NCBI RefSeq assembly: GCF_040581415.1
Contig: NZ_CP114014.1
Span: 1,736,001-1,800,000, forward strand
Source: Paraconexibacter sp040581415
GTDB lineage: Bacteria; Actinomycetota; Thermoleophilia; Solirubrobacterales; Solirubrobacteraceae
Direction of reading: 5' to 3'
Length of the DNA: 64,000 nt
How positions within the stretch are numbered: position 1 is the first letter of the stretch; the number at the start of each line of letters is the position of its first letter. Shown here one piece after another: positions 42,702 to 50,546 of the stretch. The translations under genes were made by a program, and so were the position numbers. Below the pieces are notes generated by a model, which did not search any database, had not been told where the DNA came from, and was given only the letters and a program-made list of their open reading frames with translations.

Positions 42702-44013
42702 GTCCACATGGCCAGGGACGCGTGAGCGCTCGGACAACGGGCAGATGACCGTGCTGCTGGTCGGCGTCCTGGTCGCCATCGCGATCGGCGCGCTCGTGCT
42801 CGGCGGGGTCGCCCGCGGGCTCGGCGAGCGCGGTGACCAGCAGCGCGCCGCCGATCTGGCCGCGCTCGCGGCCGGGCGTGCCCTGCAGGAGGTGTACCCG
42901 CGCGTCTTCGAGCCGGCGCAGGTCGATGGGCTCCAGAACGCGAACCACCTGGAGCGCGAGCAGTATCTGGACCGCGGTCGCCGCGCGGCGGAGACGACAG
43001 CGCGGCGCAACGGCGTCGAGCGGGTCGAGGTCAGCTTCCCGCAGGGCGGTGTCGCGCCGACTCGTGTCCGCGTCCGGGTCCTGGACGACGTTGCCGCAGC
43101 CGGGCGGCGCGTCGCGACGGGTGTCGTCGCCGAGGCCGAGCTGACACCCGTCGCGCCGCTCGGCTTCGCGACGGGCGACGCGGGACAGGGCGAGTACTCC
43201 GGTCCGCTGGCGATCCGGACGGGGAAGCCAATGCGGCCCGACGTCGCCGTCGCCTTCGATCGGCTGGCGGCGGCCGCCGCCGCTGACGGCCACACGATCT
43301 TCGTGGTCAGCGGCTTCCGCAGCAACGCCGAGCAGGCTGTGCTGTTCGCCGCCCACCCGGACCCGAAGTGGGTCGCGCCGCCGGGCAAGTCGATGCACCG
43401 GCTGGGCACCGAGCTCGACCTGGGCCCGGCGTCCGCGTACGGGTGGCTCGCGGCGAACGCGACGCGCTTCCACTTCGTTCAGCGATACAGCTGGGAGCCT
43501 TGGCACTACGGCTACACGCTGAACGCCGGGTCCAGCGGGGGCCTCGGGATCGCTGACCGGCGCACGGCGCTGCCCTCGTTCGTCCCGGCGAGGTACGCCC
43601 CGATCCTGGGGAAGACGGCGCAGCGGTGGAACGTGTCGGCTGCGCTCCTTGCCGCGCAGCTGTGGCAGGAGTCCGGGTTCAACCCGTTCGCGCGGTCGCC
43701 GGCGGGTGCGCAGGGGATCGCGCAGTTCATGCCGGGCACCGCGGCGCAGTACGGGTTGAGGAATCCGTTCGACGCGATGGCGGCGATCGACGCGCAGGGA
43801 CACCTGATGCGTGACCTCTTACGCCAGTTCGGCTCGGTTCCGCTCGCGCTCGCGGCCTACAACGCGGGGCCGGGCGCCGTGCAGAAGTGCGGGTGCATCC
43901 CGCCCTACCCCGAGACGCAGGCGTACGTCGCAGCGATCCTGGGATTACTGCACGGAGCCGGGGACCCGGCGGGGGCGGGGGCGTCCACGCTGGCGGTCCG
44001 GCTGGTGCGGTAG
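42652..44013 (+). CDS. TadG-like / VanY carboxypeptidase / lytic transglycosylase fusion
   Basis: From ATG 42652 the product is 453 residues; ATG 42745 (Met32) would give 422. The first 24 residues come from the out-of-frame tadE copy. Then come a TadE/G-like transmembrane segment at 33-56 (QMTVLLVGVLVAIAIGALVL) and a helical region, a VanY-type D,D-carboxypeptidase at about 190-290 with SMH at 247-249, Asp256 and EPWH at 282-285, all metal and catalytic residues present, and an SLT lytic transglycosylase at about 315-435 with Glu340 in QLWQESGFNPFARS, then QGIAQFMPGT and AAYNAGPGAV. It should be membrane-anchored and cut peptidoglycan in two ways, perhaps opening the wall for a Tad-like pilus. 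Confidence 0.85.
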   Translation: MARHGPSCRRRASSSSPSTWPGTRERSDNGQMTVLLVGVLVAIAIGALVLGGVARGLGERGDQQRAADLAALAAGRALQEVYPRVFEPAQVDGLQNANHLEREQYLDRGRRAAETTARRNGVERVEVSFPQGGVAPTRVRVRVLDDVAAAGRRVATGVVAEAELTPVAPLGFATGDAGQGEYSGPLAIRTGKPMRPDVAVAFDRLAAAAAADGHTIFVVSGFRSNAEQAVLFAAHPDPKWVAPPGKSMHRLGTELDLGPASAYGWLAANATRFHFVQRYSWEPWHYGYTLNAGSSGGLGIADRRTALPSFVPARYAPILGKTAQRWNVSAALLAAQLWQESGFNPFARSPAGAQGIAQFMPGTAAQYGLRNPFDAMAAIDAQGHLMRDLLRQFGSVPLALAAYNAGPGAVQKCGCIPPYPETQAYVAAILGLLHGAGDPAGAGASTLAVRLVR

Positions 44014-44318
44014 GAGCACCGCGCGTCGAGCTAAGCCGAGGCTGAGTTCGATGGGGGCTCGCGAGAGTGGCTCGGTCCCAGCGCTTCTCGCCAGTGCCTG
44101 CGGTGCGCCGATCGCGGCGCGTACCAGCGGGACTGAGCGACGCGCCGGCGGCCTAGCCCTATGGGTTGCGTTAGGTTAGCCCTCGATGGGCTCCGGCGCC
44201 TTGCCCAGTTTGCGGGCCGCCGTGCGGCGCCCTCCGGACGGGCTCGGGTTGAAGACGGCAACCTCCTGCGGGAGCCATCTTGGAACCCAGCCCGGCTCAC
44301 TCGGTGCGGGTAGCGCGT
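44014..44318. other. Non-coding gap with a diverged repeat
   Basis: No full gene seen. GGGTTGCGTT followed shortly by GCCCTCGATG (44163-44186) has a counterpart at 46525-46543 beyond the helicase-HNH pair, and patchy similarity continues for about 100 bp. On the minus strand the segment ending near 44180 reads like a protein C-terminus (GRRTAARKLGKAPEPIEG and stop), so a gene remnant is possible. Confidence 0.45.
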
Positions 44319-46118
44319 TTATTGGTCGCGCTGGTGGCGGCCGGGTGGTTCTCCGGTAGCGGCGGCGAGACGGGTGAGGATGCCCTGCGTGCTTTGTGTG
44401 ATGTTGAGGCCGGCAGCGTGATCGGGGTAGGTGGCGGCGAGCTTGTGAAGCTCGGTTGTGAGGAAGATGAGGCCGCGATCGAGGTCGGCTTCGCTGGCGG
44501 CGGCGCGTGCCCGGACGCCCATGGCGCTGTTGACGCGGGCTTGGGCGTGCCGGTGGTCGTAGGTGGGGTCGATGGCGCGCCGGAGCTGACCCCAACGGCG
44601 GGCAAGCTGGTCGACGGCTGCGCGCTTGGCCTGCACGCGGCGGTGCGCGGGCACGGGTGGGGGGTGCGGCTCGGCGAGAGTCGTCGGCGGGCTCTCGGGC
44701 GTGCCGAGGCGCTGTCCGCGCACGAAGGTAAGGACCTTGCCGATCGCTCGTTCGGACTGGCCGAGTTCGCGTAGCAGTCCGCGCGCGGCGGCGACCTCGT
44801 CGCGGTCGTAGCGGACGCCGCCGACAATCATGCCGCCGGGCTCGACGTAGGCGTCGAGGGCCTCGAAAGCGACCCGACGCCCGCCGCCGGTGGGCGGCTC
44901 GACATCGAACGTGCCGCGAGATCCGTCGTCGTCGGTTGGGCGCCGGAGTTCGGCCTCGACGCGCTCTGCGGCGGCGGTGAGGATGTCGTCGGCGGGGAGG
45001 AACACCTGGGCGACGAGGTCGTCGGGGTCGCCGGACCTGCGGCGGACAATCCGTCCAACGGCTTGGCGGAAGAACAGGTCGGTGCGCTTAACGGTGGCGT
45101 ACGCGGCGACGGTCAGGCGGGGAACGTCGACGCCCTCGCTCACCATGCTCACGGCCACGAGCCAGCGCGGCTCGGTCGCGGCGGCGAACGTCTCGAGCTT
45201 GCGGTGCGCCGTCGGGTCGTCGCTGAGCACGGTCGTGGGTCGCTCGCCGGTGATGGTGCGCAGGACGGCGGCGACATCCCGCGCGTGCTGTTGGGTGTCG
45301 GCGAGGAGCAGCCCGGCGGCATCGGGAACGACGGAGCGGGCCTTGACGAGTAAGTCGTCGGCGTCCTTGAGCATCTGCCCGAGCAGCGGGGTCCCGGGGT
45401 CGATGGCGGCTCGCAGACGGCGGGCGTCGCCGACGGGATCCAGGGGGTCCGCGAACGCAGCAACGGTCTCCTCACCGTCGGCCCGCCAGCGCAGCGTCGC
45501 GTCGAGGAGACGGAACGCGAGCGGCCGACACGCCCCATCCAAGACGGCGTCGGCGTACCCGTAGACGTGGTCAGGGACACAGCAGCGGTCCTCGTCGTAG
45601 GTGACGAACGGGATCGCGCGCGCGTCGGACCGAAACGGCGTGCCGGACAGCGCCAGGCGCAGCGCTGCCTCACCGAACGCCGTCTGCAGCGCCGAACCCC
45701 AAGCCGTCGCGTCACCGGCGTGATGCAGCTCATCCATGACGACGGCGGTCGGTCGCGCAAGGTGGTGGGCGAAGAGGTCCGGGGCGGTGGCAACCTGCTG
45801 GTAGGTGACAACGACGCCGTCCACTCCGGCGCGCCATGCCCCGTCGGCGTTGCGCCACCGCGGGTCCAGGTGCAACCCGACGCGGTCCGCAGCGTCGGCC
45901 CATTGCGCGCGTAACGCCGTCGTGGGGCAGACGACCACAACCTGCTCCGCGCGGCCGGCGGCACGCGCGTCCTGGACCGCGAGGCACGCTGCCAGCGTCT
46001 TGCCCGCCCCAGGCGTCGCCACGAGCAGGAAGTCACGGGACCGCGTCGCGGCGTGCTCGGTCAGGAACCGCCTCTGCCACCCGCGCGGGACCACCGACCC
46101 CGCAGCAGGGCGGTTCAC
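44319..46118 (-). CDS. SF2 DEAD/DEAH-type helicase
   Basis: A 599-residue superfamily 2 helicase. Motif I is TPGAGKT at 35-41, motif II DELHH at 129-133, motif III SGTPFRSDA near 172-180, and motif VI QAVGRIVRRRSG near 350-361; the second RecA domain includes VSMVSEGVDVPRL. The C-terminal 150 residues are helical and charged. The GTG start overlaps the TGA of the upstream HNH gene (GTGA), so the pair is coupled. It resembles the helicases of restriction or phage-defence modules, but no methylase is present. Housekeeping roles are not excluded. Confidence 0.88.
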   Translation of the reverse strand: MNRPAAGSVVPRGWQRRFLTEHAATRSRDFLLVATPGAGKTLAACLAVQDARAAGRAEQVVVVCPTTALRAQWADAADRVGLHLDPRWRNADGAWRAGVDGVVVTYQQVATAPDLFAHHLARPTAVVMDELHHAGDATAWGSALQTAFGEAALRLALSGTPFRSDARAIPFVTYDEDRCCVPDHVYGYADAVLDGACRPLAFRLLDATLRWRADGEETVAAFADPLDPVGDARRLRAAIDPGTPLLGQMLKDADDLLVKARSVVPDAAGLLLADTQQHARDVAAVLRTITGERPTTVLSDDPTAHRKLETFAAATEPRWLVAVSMVSEGVDVPRLTVAAYATVKRTDLFFRQAVGRIVRRRSGDPDDLVAQVFLPADDILTAAAERVEAELRRPTDDDGSRGTFDVEPPTGGGRRVAFEALDAYVEPGGMIVGGVRYDRDEVAAARGLLRELGQSERAIGKVLTFVRGQRLGTPESPPTTLAEPHPPPVPAHRRVQAKRAAVDQLARRWGQLRRAIDPTYDHRHAQARVNSAMGVRARAAASEADLDRGLIFLTTELHKLAATYPDHAAGLNITQSTQGILTRLAAATGEPPGRHQRDQ

Positions 46119-46327
46119 CGTCCACCCTTGCGCATGTTGCAGGCCGGACACAACGCCTGCCCGTTCGCAGGGGTCGTCGACCCGCCGCTGCGCACCGGGT
46201 CGACGTGGTCGGCGTGCCAACCCGGGTCAAGGCGCACGCCGCACCCCGCACAGCGGCCAACGGCGGCCAGGAACAACGCCACGCGAGAGCGCGAAGGGAA
46301 GCGACGCGATGCCGGACCGGAAGCCAT
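46115..46327 (-). CDS. Small HNH nuclease-like protein
   Basis: A 70-residue protein with the HNH core: CAGCG, then GWHADHVDPVRSGG, NGQALCPACNMRKG. Two CxxC pairs that should bind zinc surround the HxDH catalytic motif; the last His is replaced by Asn in the ACN part, as often seen. The N-terminal 25 residues are basic. Coupled to the helicase gene. It could be the nuclease arm of a two-gene DNA-targeting unit. Confidence 0.8.
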   Translation of the reverse strand: MASGPASRRFPSRSRVALFLAAVGRCAGCGVRLDPGWHADHVDPVRSGGSTTPANGQALCPACNMRKGGR

Positions 46328-46661
46328 CGCGCGGGACGGTACCGGCGCCGCTGACGAGTCGCGGTCGCGGCCGCCGGGCCGGGCATCGCGGATGGCCCCC
46401 AGCGACGCGCCCGAGATTCGATTGTCGGGTCCTCTCCGGGCAGGCGGGAGGGTAAGCGGGACCGTGCCGCATAGAGGGTCTCGTCAGCAGCAGGTCGATG
46501 CGAGACAGGGGAGGCATACCACTTTGGGTTGCGTTTGCCCTCAATGACCGACCCGCCCTCCGAGGACAGGCTCGGCCTCAAACCGCGACTCGAGGGGTCC
46601 GTGAAAGCCAGCCTGGCTCAGTCCTGACGCGATGGGCTGCCTTGGCGCCGGCCCGCGCGGC
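46328..46661. other. Non-coding gap with a diverged repeat
   Basis: No convincing gene. It contains the right-hand copy of the GGGTTGCGTT...GCCCTCAATG repeat (46525-46543) with further weak similarity to 44188-44310, such as GCCCTCCG then GGCTCGG, and CCAGCC then GGCTCA. It would serve as the promoter region of the HNH-helicase pair. Confidence 0.45.
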
Positions 46662-47282
46662 TCAGGGCGCGAGGCGGATGCCGTGGAGCGCGTAGTTCGT
46701 CGCCGCCTGGACGAGCTCGTCCTCCTCGGCGTCCGGCTCGATCCACGGCCGCATGAGGACGAGGCCGGTCATCAACGTGAGCGTCATCGACACCGCGCGC
46801 TCGACGACGTCGCGGGAGAACCAGCCGGCGCGATCGGCCTCGTGGTCGCCGATCGGCTTCAGGCTGGCGATGACCTGGGTGAGGCCGTCGCGCAGGGCGT
46901 CGACGAGCTCGCCGTCGGTGAGGTCGGGCATGGAGATCAGGCGGACGAGGGTGAGGCGGTGCTCGTTGAGGTGGCGGTAGAGGTCGCGGATCAGGTCGGT
47001 CATGATCTCGTGCTCGCTGCGCTCGCTGGCGAGCTGCTGCTGCCAACTGGCCGCGAACTCCTCGACGGACGCGATGAACGGCGTCAGCGTGGTCGCGGCG
47101 AACAGCCGGTCCTTGCTCGGGAAGTGTCGGTGCAGGACAGACGGGCTGATGCCCGCGGCGTCCGCGACCGTCCGCATCGTCGTCTGCTCGAAGCCGCGGC
47201 CCCCGAACTCCTCGGCTGCCGCGCTGATGATCAGCGCACGGACCTGCTCGGTGCTCCGCCGCGTGGTGCGCTGCTCGCTCAT
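46662..47282 (-). CDS. TetR family transcriptional regulator
   Basis: A 206-residue regulator with the helix-turn-helix at about 27-55 (TTMRTVADAAGISPSVLHRH). The C-terminal ligand domain has normal length. It is divergent from the mce operon with 171 bp between starts; that gap holds two strong inverted repeats. It probably represses mce transcription, as TetR or GntR neighbours do for actinobacterial mce loci, with a lipid-type ligand. Confidence 0.88.
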   Translation of the reverse strand: MSEQRTTRRSTEQVRALIISAAAEEFGGRGFEQTTMRTVADAAGISPSVLHRHFPSKDRLFAATTLTPFIASVEEFAASWQQQLASERSEHEIMTDLIRDLYRHLNEHRLTLVRLISMPDLTDGELVDALRDGLTQVIASLKPIGDHEADRAGWFSRDVVERAVSMTLTLMTGLVLMRPWIEPDAEEDELVQAATNYALHGIRLAP

Positions 47283-47316
47283 CGGGCGCCGACATTACCC
47301 GTGAGCGCCCGGTCAC

Positions 47317-47348
47317 CCGGAAGTTCCAGCTTCCGGGGGTGCTGGAAC
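47317..47348. promoter_or_regulatory. Two overlapping alternative hairpins
   Basis: CCGGAAG (47317-47323) pairs with CTTCCGG (47330-47336); GTTCCAGC (47323-47330) pairs with GCTGGAAC (47341-47348). The second hairpin uses bases of the first, so only one can form at a time in RNA. As DNA each is a dimer-type site in the TetR-mce gap. Confidence 0.5.
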
Positions 47349-47400
47349 CCCTGACCGGGGGGTAGGCACGCACTCGTGTCGCGTGGGAAGGTCCTCTCGC

Positions 47401-47427
47401 GCTTAGAGAGACATCAACTCTCTAAGC
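47401..47427. promoter_or_regulatory. Perfect 10-bp inverted repeat upstream of mce operon
   Basis: GCTTAGAGAG and CTCTCTAAGC with a 7-bp spacer, an AT-richer patch ending 26 bp before the first YrbE start. The symmetry and place suit the operator of the divergent TetR protein; a leader hairpin is the alternative. Confidence 0.65.
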
Positions 47428-47453
47428 CGCCCGGGGAGGGCATCGACGCGCAC

Positions 47454-48314
47454 ATGGCACTGACGGACGACAGAGCAGGACGGGACGCAGCGGCGGTGGC
47501 CGACCGGATCGCCGGCGGGCTCGTCCGGCAGCCCGGCGGGTCGGCCGTCCAGACGGCGTCCGAGACCGCAGGCCTGTTCCTGAAGGCCGGGCGCATGCTG
47601 TTCACCGGCCCGTACGGCTGGTGGCGCGACTGCGTCGTCGAGATGTCGCTGGCGCTGCGCCGCTGCCTGCTGCCGATGATGCTGTCGATCGCGGCGTTCT
47701 GCCTCGGCATCGCGATCGGGTTCGTCGGCATGATCATCAAGACGCTCGGGACGTCGGACCGCATCCCGGGCGGGATCTACACCGGCTTCATGCGGGAGCC
47801 GTCGATCTGGGTGATGAGCATGATCTTCGCCGGGGTCGCGGGCAGCGCGCTCGCCGCCGACCTCGGCGCACGCCGGATCCGCGAGGAGCTCGACGCGCTG
47901 TCGGTCCTCGGGGTGGACAACGTCCGGGCGATCGTCCTGCCGCGGATCGTCGCGATGACGCTCGTCGCCCCGATCCTCGGGCTGCTCACGCACCTGTGGT
48001 CGATGTTCGTGCTGCTGGTCTGCCTGCCGCTGTACTTCCCGTCGGTCGGCCACGCGACGTTCTTCGAAGTCGTCAACGCCTTCCTGATCCCGGGCGACCT
48101 GTTCGCGTTCCTCCTGAAGTGCGTCCTGATCGGCGCCCTTGTAGGGACCGTCTCCTGTTACAAGGGGCTCACGGCGAAGGGCGGCGCAGAGGGTGTCGGC
48201 CGGGCGGTCAACCAGGCCGTCGTGATCATGTTCCTCGGCCTCTGGATCCTGAACGGCGTCTTCAACAGCGCCTTCCTGGCCCTGTTCCCCGACGTGCAGA
48301 CCCTCCGCGGCTGA
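47454..48314 (+). CDS. yrbEA: YrbE/MlaE-type permease A of Mce system
   Basis: A 286-residue permease of the MlaE family, forming the inner-membrane channel of an Mce lipid importer with the next gene product. Several membrane segments from about residue 70 on (LLPMMLSIAAFCLGIAIGFV), with the conserved middle EELDALSVLGVDNVRAIVLPR near 145-165. GGGAGGG lies 14 bp before the ATG at 47454. First gene of an 11-gene coupled operon. Confidence 0.92.
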   Translation: MALTDDRAGRDAAAVADRIAGGLVRQPGGSAVQTASETAGLFLKAGRMLFTGPYGWWRDCVVEMSLALRRCLLPMMLSIAAFCLGIAIGFVGMIIKTLGTSDRIPGGIYTGFMREPSIWVMSMIFAGVAGSALAADLGARRIREELDALSVLGVDNVRAIVLPRIVAMTLVAPILGLLTHLWSMFVLLVCLPLYFPSVGHATFFEVVNAFLIPGDLFAFLLKCVLIGALVGTVSCYKGLTAKGGAEGVGRAVNQAVVIMFLGLWILNGVFNSAFLALFPDVQTLRG

Positions 48315-49165
48315 TGGCGTCCGTCGCGACCAACCCAGGGGGCAGCGCGGAGCGGCCCGCGTCCGTGCCCGCGCCCGCGGCTCCCGACGGGACGGTCAAG
48401 GCCCTCTTCCGCGAGGCCGGCGAGCTCGCCATCTTCACCTTCCGGACCTTCGGCGCCCTGCGCGGCGCGCTGCGCTACCCGGCCGAGATCTTCCGGCAGT
48501 CCTCGATCCTCGCCCGCGGGTCGACCGGCGTCATCGCGGCGATGTGCTTCCTGATCGGGTTCTCCGCGATCAACTTCGCCTACTACTTCCTGCGTGCCGC
48601 AGGCGCCGCGGACTACACCGGGCTGTTCAGCGGCCTGGCCACGGCGCGCGCCGCGTGTCCGGTGATGTTCGGGTACGTCTTCGCCGCGAAGGTCGGCTGC
48701 GGGCTGGTCGCGGAGATCGGGGCGATGCGGATCAGCCAGGAGATCGACGCGCTGGAGTCCGAGGCGATCGACCCGATGCGCTACGTCGTCGCCGTCCGAC
48801 TGCTGGCCGCGATGATCTTCCTGCCGGGGGCCGTCTTCATCGGCCTGCTCGGGATGTCGGCCGGCTGCTACCTCACCGCGGTCGACGTCGTCCAGGGCCT
48901 CTCCTCGTCGGGCTTCAGCCGCTACCACTGGGCGATCCAGACGGTCCAGGACCAGCTCTACGCGCTGATCATGATGGGCACGATGGCGATCAGCATCGTC
49001 ATCGTCTCGTGCTTCTACGGCTGGCGGACGAAGGGCGGCCCGGCCGAGGTCGGTGGCTCCGTCGCCCGCTCGCTCGTGGTGAACCTCGTCCTGATCCACG
49101 TGATCATCGGCGGCTTCATCTTCCTCTTCTACGGGCTCGATCCGAAGCTCCCGATCGGCGGCTGA
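48314..49165 (+). CDS. yrbEB: YrbE/MlaE-type permease B of Mce system
   Basis: A 283-residue MlaE-type permease, partner of the preceding protein. Conserved centre QEIDALESEAIDPMRYVVAVR near 137-157; membrane segments near 75-95, 105-125, 165-190, 215-240 and 255-275. Its ATG shares a base with the previous stop (TGATG). The ATPase (MceG) of the complex is not in the window. Confidence 0.92.
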   Translation: MASVATNPGGSAERPASVPAPAAPDGTVKALFREAGELAIFTFRTFGALRGALRYPAEIFRQSSILARGSTGVIAAMCFLIGFSAINFAYYFLRAAGAADYTGLFSGLATARAACPVMFGYVFAAKVGCGLVAEIGAMRISQEIDALESEAIDPMRYVVAVRLLAAMIFLPGAVFIGLLGMSAGCYLTAVDVVQGLSSSGFSRYHWAIQTVQDQLYALIMMGTMAISIVIVSCFYGWRTKGGPAEVGGSVARSLVVNLVLIHVIIGGFIFLFYGLDPKLPIGG

Positions 49166-49169
49166 TCGC

Positions 49170-50546
49170 ATGACCCCGGTCGCGCTCAGGCGCGCTCTCA
49201 CCGCTGTTCTACTGCTCGCGGTCGTCGCGCTCGTCGCAATCGTGACCGGGGGCTCCGACAAGGGCCACCACCTGACCGTCACCGTCGACAAGGCGACGAA
49301 CCTGTACGCGGGTGTCGACATCCGCGCGGCCGGCCAGAAGGTTGGCCGGATCGACTCCGTGGAGGCGACCGGCGACGGCCGCGCGCGCATCGGGCTGCGC
49401 ATCGACGACGACCGCGTCTGGCCGATCTACGCCGGCGACCGGCTCCGCGTGCGCTACGGCGGGACGATCGCGTTCGCCGCGCGCTACGTCTCGATCGACC
49501 GCGGGACCCGCCGCATCAGGCCACTGGCCGACGGGGCGCAGCTGTCCCGCGCGCAGTTCGTGACCCCCGTCGAGTTCGACCAGGTCCTGAAGACGTTCGA
49601 CGCGCCCACGCGCAAGGACCTGCGCCGGACCGTCGACGCGACCGGCACCGCCCTCGCGGCCGCGCGGCCCGGGCTGAGCGCCGCGCTCGACGAGGCACCG
49701 CCCGCGCTGGCCCAGGCCCGCGCCGTGCTCACCGACCTCGGCAGCGACGAGGCGGCCCTCGACCAGCTCGTGCGCTCCGGCGACCGCGTCACGGCGGCGA
49801 TCAACGCCGCCGACCCGGGCCTCGGCCCGCTCGTCGCCGGAGCCGCGCAGACCTTCGCCGCGGTCGGCACCCGCGCGGACCGGCTGCAGACCGCGCTACG
49901 CGAGCTGCCCCCGACGCTGTCCACCGCCCGCGGGACGCTCCGCCGCGCCGACGTCACCCTCGCGAAGGCCGACCGGCTGACCGAGCGGCTCGCGCCCGGG
50001 ATCGGCGAGGTCCGGAAGATCGCAGCCCCGCTGTCCCGGACGCTGACGACGCTCGCCGCCGTGGCGCCCGACGCCCGCGCGACCGTCGCCACCCTCCGCA
50101 AGGGCGCCCCGGACCTGACACGCGTCCTCACCGCCGCCCGGCCGCTGCTGCCGAAGCTCGGCGACGTCGGGAAGGAAGCCGCACGGCAGCTCTCGTGCGT
50201 CCGGCCCTACACCCCGGAGATCGCCGGCTTCGCGTCCACCTGGGGACAGGTGTCGTCCAACAGCGACGGCAAGGACAAGTTCGCCCGGATCACCGCCCAG
50301 GCCTACCCGTTCGGGACGTTCACGCCGCTGACGAACCCGCAGCTGAGCAAGGTGCTGCCGGCCGCGCAGGAGCAGTACGCGTTCCCGCGCCCGCCGGGCC
50401 AGAACGCGAACCAGACGTGGTACCTGCCCGAGTGCGGCGTCGGCCCCGACTCCACCGATCCCACGAAGGACCCCGAGGCGATCGCCTTCGACCCGCTCTC
50501 CAAGAACATCCTGGAGATCGACAACGACGACGAGTTCCGCCCATGA
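49170..50546 (+). CDS. Mce family protein 1
   Basis: A 458-residue substrate-binding protein of the Mce transporter. An N-terminal membrane anchor (8-28) is followed by the MCE/MlaD domain at about 32-112 (LYAGVDIRAAGQKVGRID), then a long helical region opening with FDQVLKTFDAPTRKDL that should build the lipid tunnel, and a C-terminal part with LSCVRPYTPEIAGFASTWG. It starts 4 bp after yrbEB. Confidence 0.93.
   Translation: MTPVALRRALTAVLLLAVVALVAIVTGGSDKGHHLTVTVDKATNLYAGVDIRAAGQKVGRIDSVEATGDGRARIGLRIDDDRVWPIYAGDRLRVRYGGTIAFAARYVSIDRGTRRIRPLADGAQLSRAQFVTPVEFDQVLKTFDAPTRKDLRRTVDATGTALAAARPGLSAALDEAPPALAQARAVLTDLGSDEAALDQLVRSGDRVTAAINAADPGLGPLVAGAAQTFAAVGTRADRLQTALRELPPTLSTARGTLRRADVTLAKADRLTERLAPGIGEVRKIAAPLSRTLTTLAAVAPDARATVATLRKGAPDLTRVLTAARPLLPKLGDVGKEAARQLSCVRPYTPEIAGFASTWGQVSSNSDGKDKFARITAQAYPFGTFTPLTNPQLSKVLPAAQEQYAFPRPPGQNANQTWYLPECGVGPDSTDPTKDPEAIAFDPLSKNILEIDNDDEFRP

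Larger units (their letters stand above)
41821..42744. repeat. 21-bp direct repeats flanking the vapBC insertion
   Basis: The copies at 41821-41841 and 42724-42744 share 20 of 21 bases. Both code for ER(A/S)DNGQ in the same sense; the second joins directly to the TadG-like gene, while the first follows an ATG (41815) that leads only into the vapC end. Together they bracket an insertion of about 880 bp holding vapBC and a tadE 5' fragment. Confidence 0.75.
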
